Of a DNA stretch of 6,436 bases, positions 1 to 4,360 are shown in pieces. A model generated the notes under the pieces. It was given only the letters and a program-made list of their open reading frames with translations, did not search any database and had not been told where the DNA came from. The position numbers and the translations under genes are program-made. Within the stretch, counting starts at the first letter, position 1. Every line of letters starts with the position of its first letter. The DNA is from CBIFWW01 sp966186435 (GTDB taxonomy: Bacteria > Pseudomonadota > Gammaproteobacteria > Enterobacterales > Enterobacteriaceae), in NCBI GenBank assembly GCA_966186435.1, contig CBIFWW010000171.1, positions 1 through 6,436 of the forward strand. Reading direction: 5' to 3'.

Positions 1-156
1 CCCCGAAGGGGCGAATTCCGCCCAAAAGGCGGAATGAGTAACCAGGACGCCGAATAGAGCCGACCGCCGGAAGCACGTTGGTAGCCGAGCTGAGTTTGCA
101 GCACCGATTTTCCTGCGGGCCGCGGGGATTGTTAAGGGGAATTCGGCTAATTCCCC
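1..156 (-). pseudogene. Possible gene fragment, open frame without a start, runs off the left edge
   Basis: Reading the minus strand from a TAA at 159-157, 52 codons stay open to the window edge. The translation includes IPAARRKIGAANSARLPTCF and then RRSALFGVLVTHSAFWAEF. No ATG, GTG or TTG lies in the frame, so it cannot be a complete gene as it stands. It could be a decayed gene or a coding part displaced by a frameshift. From memory only, the composition (rich in Ala, Arg, Ser, with PxARRK- and SALFGVLVTHSA-like pieces) recalls small Ash / Icd-like proteins of P4-type satellite phages in Enterobacterales. I could not check this. It may also be a chance open frame in GC-rich DNA. Confidence 0.25.
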
Positions 157-161
157 TTAAC
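131..161. repeat. Perfect 13-bp stem hairpin with 5-nt loop
   Basis: Bases 131-143 (gttaaggggaatt) are the exact reverse complement of 149-161, with the loop cggct between them. A second, smaller hairpin overlaps its right side: aacccg (159-164) pairs with cgggtt (169-174) around ttcc. The two share bases 159-161, so they cannot both form fully. There is no T run after the stem on either strand, so it is not a classic Rho-independent terminator. It lies about 40 bp to the left of the first dispersed repeat unit. Confidence 0.75.
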
Positions 162-202
162 CCGTTCCCGGGTTCAGCACTCCCTATATTCTAATGAACT
201 TA

Positions 203-307
203 GGGGAACGGAACCCTTTCACCTGGTTTGCATATAAGCCCCAGCAAACACTCCAGGCACGCAACCCGTTCACCCCATCGAACATATGCAAGAACTGAAC
301 GCAAAAC
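203..307 (+). repeat. Dispersed repeat, unit L1
   Basis: This is the first of two tandem units with a period of about 105 bp. It begins with ggggaacggaaccctttcac, carries gccccagcaaa at 238-248, and then a highly conserved block at 256-291. That block matches the reverse complement of 6358-6393 at 35 of 36 positions. The end of the unit (292-307) is a variable spacer before the next ggggaacgg. The unit lies downstream of yegD. I do not recognise the family; it is not an obvious REP, BIME or ERIC element. Confidence 0.8.
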
Positions 308-383
308 GGGGAACGGAACCTTTCACCAACGCCGCATACACGCCCCAGCAAATACCCAAGGTACGCACCCTATAGAATATGCC
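308..383 (+). repeat. Dispersed repeat, unit L2 (internally deleted)
   Basis: This second tandem unit starts with ggggaacggaacctttcacc at 308, repeats catacacgccccagcaaa (335-352), and continues with acgcaccc. Compared with L1 it lacks one C in the ccctttcacc segment. It also lacks roughly ten bases where L1 reads gttcacccc, before the shared tail that ends near 383. It stops about 15 bp short of the yegD stop codon, so it lies directly in the yegD 3' region. Confidence 0.75.
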
Positions 384-398
384 AGGGCAAGTCCCCCC

Positions 399-1754
399 TT
401 ACCCCCTAAACACCACCTCCGCCCAACGCGTCAACCCCGTCGTAACCGAACCAAAATCATCCCCACCCTGAATCGGAATATGCGGCAGCATCTGACTCAG
501 GGCCTGGCGAATCAACGGCGAACGGGCGCTACCGCCCGTCAGGTAGATCACGTCCGGCTGGGTCTGGCTGGCATCCAGCGCCAGGGTCACCTGCTCCAGC
601 ACCTTTTGCAGCGGCTGGGTAACGGCGGTTGCCAGATCGTCCTGGCCGATAGCCGTTAATAGCTCTGGCAGGATAAAGTCCAACGCGGCATCGTGATTAG
701 CCTGGCTGGAGAGGGCGATTTTACTCTCTTCCGCAGCACGGACTAAACGGTAGCTCAGGCGCTGACGCCACACTTTCTGCAATAGACTAACTTTATCGGT
801 TTCCCGGGCATCACGGGCCAGGTCTGCCAGCAGGCGGCCATTGGCGGTGCTGTAAAAATCGCTTTGGGCCGGGACATCATTAATGGCGACGGCGTTCCAC
901 CACGGCAGGATCGGCAGGGCGATGCCTTTTTCAGTGTCACCACCCAGCCCCAGCAACGGCATCAACTGCTTAAAGGCCAGCATGATATCGAGATCATTAC
1001 CGCCGATGCGGCAACCGCTGTGGCCCAACAGGCTTTGCTCGCGGTCGCTGCGGGTACGCCACTGTGGCCCCATCAGCAGCAGGGAACAGTCGGTGGTCCC
1101 GCCGCCGATATCCACCACCAGCACTTTTTTCTCTTCTTCGAGGCGGGCCTCATATTCCAGCCCGGCGGCTACCGGCTCCAACTGGAACACAATATCCTGG
1201 AACCCGGCGCGGCCAGCGGCCCGCTCGAGGATGCCCTGAGCCTGACGGTTAGCGTCTTCACCACCCAGGCCCTGGAAGTTAATCGGGCGGCCAATCACCG
1301 CCTGGGTGATAGCGGTATCAACGCTGGCTTGCGCTTTTTGGCGGATGTGCAGCATCATTGAACACACCAGGTCTTCAAACAGGGCGATTTGCTGTGGCTT
1401 CAGACCATTGGCACCGAGGAAGGATTTGGGTGATTTCACAAACCATACTTCTTCCGGGTCATCCATATACTGGCGCAGGGCGCTCAGGCCAAACTGCACG
1501 CTATTGGGCTGGACGCTGATATCTTCTTCGCGGTTGAAACTCATGGCCCGGCGCAGCAACGCCTGGTTTTCTTCGCCCGGCGTTGGCACGCTGTGGTGGC
1601 GCCACAGCCATTCACTGATGGCTTCACGGGTGGGGGCGCTAATCATCGACGGCAGTAATACTGCGTCATTTTCTAACGGAAGTAAGCGCGGTGCGCCGTT
1701 TTCCATCACCGCCACGCTACAGTTCGCGGTACCATAATCAAAACCAATATACAT
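399..1754 (-). CDS. yegD: Hsp70-family ATPase-domain protein YegD
   Basis: YegD belongs to the Hsp70/actin-like ATPase superfamily, but its cellular role is not established. From the ATG at 1754 it is 451 residues, matching the roughly 450 of E. coli YegD. Visible motifs are the phosphate-1 loop IGFDYGTANCSVAVM (3-17), EPVAAGLEYE (193-202), the phosphate-2 loop VVDIGGGTTDCSLLLMG (213-229) and the adenosine motif YLTGGSARSPLI (404-415). There is no DnaK-type substrate-binding domain after it. Two other in-frame ATGs lie upstream, at 1766 and 1760. I prefer 1754 because the protein then begins MYIGFDYG as in E. coli, and a GGGG stretch sits six bases before that ATG, whereas 1766 has no ribosome site. 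The gene is divergent from alkA. No clear T-run terminator follows; the downstream sequence is the dispersed repeat. Identification is firm, function unknown. Confidence 0.96.
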   Translation of the reverse strand: MYIGFDYGTANCSVAVMENGAPRLLPLENDAVLLPSMISAPTREAISEWLWRHHSVPTPGEENQALLRRAMSFNREEDISVQPNSVQFGLSALRQYMDDPEEVWFVKSPKSFLGANGLKPQQIALFEDLVCSMMLHIRQKAQASVDTAITQAVIGRPINFQGLGGEDANRQAQGILERAAGRAGFQDIVFQLEPVAAGLEYEARLEEEKKVLVVDIGGGTTDCSLLLMGPQWRTRSDREQSLLGHSGCRIGGNDLDIMLAFKQLMPLLGLGGDTEKGIALPILPWWNAVAINDVPAQSDFYSTANGRLLADLARDARETDKVSLLQKVWRQRLSYRLVRAAEESKIALSSQANHDAALDFILPELLTAIGQDDLATAVTQPLQKVLEQVTLALDASQTQPDVIYLTGGSARSPLIRQALSQMLPHIPIQGGDDFGSVTTGLTRWAEVVFRG

Positions 1755-1766
1755 GTGCATCCCCAT

Positions 1767-1867
1767 GCCGGTGAAAAAGGGGGGCGACTTTAGCGGAATG
1801 TCTCTGGGGGGGCAACTCGAATTATCCAGGGGCTAAACTTTAATAAATTGGCCGGACAGGAGCCGCG
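1767..1867. promoter_or_regulatory. Divergent yegD-alkA control region
   Basis: This gap must carry the start signals of both genes. For yegD (minus strand) a plausible -10 is GATAAT, read from 1826 to 1821, but its -35 is poor. For alkA, TAAACT (1834-1839) or TAATAA (1841-1846) are possible -10 elements, also without a good -35. The alkA ribosome site AGGAG is at 1858-1862, five bases before its ATG. E. coli alkA is activated by methylated Ada at a site of the AAT-six bases-GCAA type. I found no such spacing here: the single GCAA on the plus strand (1812-1815) has no AAT six bases upstream. Two G runs (six G at 1779-1784, seven G at 1806-1812) stand out. Confidence 0.4.
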
Positions 1868-2725
1868 ATGTTTGAACTGAAATGGCAACCCCCTTATGAC
1901 TGGGCGTGGATGTTGGGATTTCTGGCACCCCGTACCGTAGCCGGGGTAGAGCAGGTATCGGCGCAGGGCTACCAGCGTAGTTTTGCGCTGGAAGGCCTCC
2001 AGGGGTTAATCACTGTTGAACTGGATCAGCCCGCTTGCCGCCTGATGGTAACCCTCAGCCCGGGGCTGATGCCGGTGGCAGATCAAGTGCTGGCCCGCCT
2101 GAGCCGTTTTTTTGATCTGGATTGCAACACCGCCTCCTTATTAGCCCACCTCGGGCCGCTGGCCCAGCCGCGCCCCGGTATCCGCCTGCCCGGTTGTATG
2201 GACCCGTTTGAACAGGTGATCCGCGCGGTGTTAGGCCAACTGGTGAGTGTGGCAATGGCGGCTAAACTGGCGGGCTATGTGACCCGGGAGTTTGGTGAAG
2301 CTTTGGTGGATAAACCTGGCTGGAAACTGTTCCCCACCGCCGAGCGACTGGCACAGCTTCAACCTGGGCAGTTAAAAGCCCTGGGGATGCCGCTCAAGCG
2401 AGGGGAGGCGATAATCCATATTGCTCGTGAACACCTGGCGGGCCGCTTCCCGGCAGCGGCCCCGGAAAATGTTGAACAGGGGATTAAGGCACTAATGACC
2501 TGGCCGGGGATTGGCCGCTGGACTGCCAGCTATTTTGCCCTGCGGGGCTGGCAGGCGCGGGATATCTTCCTGCCCGATGACTACCTGATAAAGCAGCGCT
2601 TCCCGGGGATGACCCCGGCACAAATCCGCCGCTATGCCGAGCGCTGGCAGCCCTGGCGCTCCTATGCCTTGCTGCACATCTGGTATACCGATGGCTGGCA
2701 GCCGGATCAGTTAATCGCAAAGTAG
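1868..2725 (+). CDS. alkA: DNA-3-methyladenine glycosylase II
   Basis: AlkA is a monofunctional base-excision-repair glycosylase that removes 3-methyladenine and other alkylated bases from DNA, leaving an abasic site. The protein is 285 residues against 282 in E. coli, and the numbering stays in register through the active site. Visible are the N-terminal AlkA domain (about 1-100, starting FELKWQPPYDWAWMLGFL), the helical core with RAVLGQLVSVAMAAKL (119-134), and the helix-hairpin-helix region LMTWPGIGRWTASYFALRGW (209-228). LPDDYLIKQRFPG (235-247) follows, with catalytic Asp238 preceded by Asp237. The pocket aromatics Trp218 and Trp272 are present. The start is supported by AGGAG five bases upstream. 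It is divergent from yegD, and no terminator is evident after it. Regulation by Ada, known in E. coli, is not supported by the upstream sequence. Confidence 0.97.
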   Translation: MFELKWQPPYDWAWMLGFLAPRTVAGVEQVSAQGYQRSFALEGLQGLITVELDQPACRLMVTLSPGLMPVADQVLARLSRFFDLDCNTASLLAHLGPLAQPRPGIRLPGCMDPFEQVIRAVLGQLVSVAMAAKLAGYVTREFGEALVDKPGWKLFPTAERLAQLQPGQLKALGMPLKRGEAIIHIAREHLAGRFPAAAPENVEQGIKALMTWPGIGRWTASYFALRGWQARDIFLPDDYLIKQRFPGMTPAQIRRYAERWQPWRSYALLHIWYTDGWQPDQLIAK

Positions 2726-2859
2726 CTATATTTCCTATGCCAGCCAACCAGAATTTAACACCAAACCACGTTTTATTCACAGTTAAGCCCGGCCTTGATT
2801 AACATCGGCTGGAATTCACCGCACTTTAGGTTAACCCAATTAACAGCCTGAGGTTTCAC
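2726..2859. other. alkA-udk spacer; dgcE (yegE) absent
   Basis: In E. coli K-12 the large diguanylate cyclase gene dgcE lies between alkA and udk, convergent with alkA and divergent from udk. Here only 245 bp separate alkA from the udk ATG and no cyclase coding sequence is visible. This part contains the 8-bp palindrome ggttaacc (2829-2836). It also holds one copy of the 9-mer ggctggaat (2807-2815), which recurs at 2878-2886 in the udk promoter area. I see no hairpin with a T run to end alkA transcription, so reading through into udk is possible. Confidence 0.6.
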
Positions 2860-2870
2860 GTGTGTCACAC
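2860..2870. promoter_or_regulatory. Palindrome upstream of the udk promoter, possible operator
   Basis: Bases 2860-2870 read gtgtg-t-cacac, a perfect 5+1+5 inverted repeat. It lies about 33 bp before the proposed udk -10 and about 45-55 bp before the likely transcription start, a common position for an activator site. I do not recognise a specific regulator from it. Confidence 0.3.
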
Positions 2871-2879
2871 TGCATTTGG

Positions 2880-2916
2880 CTGGAATCAAGGCGGTGAAAT
2901 CCCTATAATTGGCGCG
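2880..2916 (+). promoter_or_regulatory. Probable udk promoter with consensus -10 and GC-rich discriminator
   Basis: A perfect TATAAT lies at 2904-2909, preceded by ccc and followed by tggcgcg. The start would fall near 2916, giving a leader of about 55 nt to the udk ATG. The -35 region is weak: TGGAAT at 2881-2886 with a 17-bp spacer. The arrangement of strong -10, weak -35 and G+C-rich discriminator resembles growth-rate or stringently controlled promoters. That functional reading is inference. Confidence 0.55.
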
Positions 2917-2919
2917 TTT

Positions 2920-2933
2920 GGCGCAACTGCGCC
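2920..2933 (+). other. Small hairpin in the udk leader
   Basis: ggcgc (2920-2924) pairs with gcgcc (2929-2933) around aact. An alternative partner for the right arm is the ggcgc at 2911-2915. If transcription starts near 2916, the hairpin lies at the 5' end of the udk mRNA, where it could affect stability. It has no T run and is not a terminator. Confidence 0.4.
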
Positions 2934-2970
2934 CCCTTCCTTAAATTACGTTAACCAGGTCGTTTATCAT

Positions 2971-3612
2971 ATGACTGACAAGTCTCATCAATGCGTCATC
3001 GTCGGGATCGCCGGTGCTTCTGCCTCAGGGAAAAGTTTAATTGCCAGCACGCTCTATCGTGAACTGCGCGAACAAGTCGGTGATGAACACATTGGTGTTA
3101 TTCCAGAAGACAGCTACTACAAAGATCAAAGCCACCTGTCGATGGAAGAACGCGTTAAAACTAACTATGACCACCCGAGTGCAATGGATCATAGTTTGCT
3201 GTTTCAACATTTGCAGATGCTGAAGGCGGGTAAAACTATCGACCTGCCCGTTTATAGTTATGTGGACCACACCCGTACGCCGGATACCATCAAAGTCGTT
3301 CCTAAGAAGGTAATTATCCTGGAAGGGATCTTGCTGCTGACAGATGCGCGCCTGCGTGATGAGATGAACTTCTCAATCTTCGTGGATACGCCGCTGGATA
3401 TCTGCCTGATGCGCCGCATCAAGCGTGATGTTAATGAGCGCGGCCGTTCTATGGATTCCGTGATGGCCCAATATCAAAAAACGGTACGCCCGATGTTCCT
3501 GCAATTTATCGAGCCATCCAAACAATATGCCGACATTATTGTGCCGCGTGGGGGTAAAAACCGCATCGCCATCGACATATTAAAGGCGAAGATAAGCCAG
3601 TTCTTTGAGTAA
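2971..3612 (+). CDS. udk: Uridine/cytidine kinase
   Basis: Udk phosphorylates uridine and cytidine to UMP and CMP, preferentially with GTP in E. coli, in cytoplasmic pyrimidine salvage. From the ATG at 2971 the protein is 213 residues, the same as E. coli Udk, and nearly identical to it through most of its length. It shows the P-loop GASASGKS (15-22), PEDSYYKDQ (45-53) with Asp47 at the position of the proposed catalytic aspartate, and the NYDHPSAMD nucleoside-binding segment (65-73). The lid region RRIKRDVNERGRS (148-160) and VPRGGKN (192-198) follow. The frame is open further upstream to a GTG at 2860. I reject that extension because homology begins at MTDKSHQC and the extra 37 codons cover the promoter. 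The ribosome site is modest: CAGG at 2956-2959, about 11 bases before the ATG. It is followed by its own terminator. Confidence 0.98.
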   Translation: MTDKSHQCVIVGIAGASASGKSLIASTLYRELREQVGDEHIGVIPEDSYYKDQSHLSMEERVKTNYDHPSAMDHSLLFQHLQMLKAGKTIDLPVYSYVDHTRTPDTIKVVPKKVIILEGILLLTDARLRDEMNFSIFVDTPLDICLMRRIKRDVNERGRSMDSVMAQYQKTVRPMFLQFIEPSKQYADIIVPRGGKNRIAIDILKAKISQFFE

Positions 3613-3617
3613 TCCAC

Positions 3618-3653
3618 TGCGGCGGGCCTTTAATAGCCCGCCGCACTTTTATT
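3618..3653 (+). terminator. udk Rho-independent terminator
   Basis: Six bases after the udk stop, a perfect 10-bp G+C-rich stem (3618-3627 with 3636-3645, core gcggcgggc/gcccgccgc) surrounds an 8-nt loop. It is followed by cttttatt. The T run is short, so termination may be partial and allow some reading into dcd. Confidence 0.7.
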
Positions 3654-3746
3654 AACGGCGGAGGCCGAATCTGTCCTTCCCCGTTGTAGTCAAGCCGGCC
3701 TGGCTATGGCATGGTGAGAACCTGAAGCGCGAAAGGAGATCCTGCG

Positions 3747-4328
3747 ATGCGTCTTTGTGACCGTGATATTGAACTTTGGCTGGATGAAGGCCGTCTGGCA
3801 ATTACCCCCCGCCCCCCCGTTGAGCGTATTAATGGCGCGACTGTGGATGTGCGGTTGGGGAACAAATTCCGTACTTTTAGCGGCCACACGGCGGGTTTTA
3901 TTGATTTAAGCGGCCCCAAAGCTGAAGTCACTGCTGCCCTTGATCGGGTAATGAGTGATGAAATCGTGCTGGATGAGGGGGACGCATTCTTCCTGCATCC
4001 CGGCGAGCTGGCCCTGGCGGTGACCCTGGAATCTGTGACCATTCCGGCAGATCTGGTGGGTTGGCTGGACGGCCGTTCTTCTCTGGCCCGTCTGGGACTG
4101 ATGGTTCACGTTACGGCCCACCGTATCGACCCCGGCTGGCAGGGCTGTATCGTGCTGGAATTCTACAACTCCGGGAAGCTGCCGTTGGCGTTGCGCCCGG
4201 GGATGATGATTGGGGCCTTGAGTTTCGAGCCATTAACCGGCCCGGCGTTGCGCCCTTATAACCGCCGTGAAGATGCCAAATATCGTGACCAGCAGGGTGC
4301 GGTTGCGAGCCGTATCGACAAAGACTAA
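3747..4328 (+). CDS. dcd: dCTP deaminase
   Basis: Dcd deaminates dCTP to dUTP and ammonia, supplying most of the dUMP used for thymidylate synthesis in enteric bacteria. It works as a homotrimer in the cytoplasm. The protein is 193 residues, the exact E. coli length. The family signature GRSSLARLGLMVHVTAHRID (109-128) is intact, including Ser111, Arg115 and Ala124. WQGCIVLEFYNSGKLPL (131-147) contains the catalytic Glu138. The C-terminal segment PYNRREDAKYRDQQGAVASR (170-189) that closes over the nucleotide is complete. The start is clear: AAGGAG at 3733-3738 lies eight bases before the ATG. It sits 134 bp after udk, beyond a hairpin terminator, and 32 bp before asmA, with which it is probably co-transcribed. 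I could not find a convincing promoter in 3654-3732. Confidence 0.98.
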   Translation: MRLCDRDIELWLDEGRLAITPRPPVERINGATVDVRLGNKFRTFSGHTAGFIDLSGPKAEVTAALDRVMSDEIVLDEGDAFFLHPGELALAVTLESVTIPADLVGWLDGRSSLARLGLMVHVTAHRIDPGWQGCIVLEFYNSGKLPLALRPGMMIGALSFEPLTGPALRPYNRREDAKYRDQQGAVASRIDKD

Positions 4329-4360
4329 TAACGGCGCAAGCTGCGGTAATTGAGGATGCC

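Larger units (their letters stand above)
1..202. other. Gene-poor left edge with hairpins and a start-less open frame
   Basis: No intact gene is visible here. Two small hairpins sit at the very edge. Bases 1-11 pair cccc/gggg around gaa, which on the minus strand reads as a UUCG-type tetraloop. Bases 16-34 form a 7-bp stem (ttccgcc/ggcggaa) around caaaa. Neither is followed by a T run on either strand, so I do not call them terminators. A larger hairpin at 131-161 is listed separately. On the minus strand, one frame stays open from 156 to the window edge but has no ATG, GTG or TTG codon. The stretch may be the remains of a gene or a neighbouring gene's trailing region; the window stops too early to tell. 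Confidence 0.5.

Noticed and set aside
1..34. Rho-independent terminator at the left edge
   Set aside because: The stems are short and neither is followed by a T run on either strand.
203..383. CRISPR array
   Set aside because: The units are about 105 bp apart, diverged, and carry internal deletions. CRISPR repeats are shorter, near-identical and separated by unique spacers of about 30-40 bp.
228..659. 143-codon plus-strand frame across the repeat and the yegD 3' end
   Set aside because: Its first half is repeat sequence and its second half is antisense to yegD. Start would be a TTG with no ribosome site.
864..1361. 165-codon plus-strand frame opposite yegD
   Set aside because: It is a shadow of the conserved yegD coding sequence, with no ribosome site and low-complexity composition typical of antisense frames in GC-rich genes.
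2860..2970. N-terminal extension of udk from a GTG at 2860
   Set aside because: Udk homology starts at MTDKSHQC (2971), giving the exact 213-residue family length. The extension covers the consensus TATAAT and the leader hairpin.
3683..3710. dcd promoter (TTGTAG at 3684-3689 with TATGGC at 3705-3710)
   Set aside because: The spacer is only 15 bp and both hexamers are poor matches, so I could not support it as a feature.
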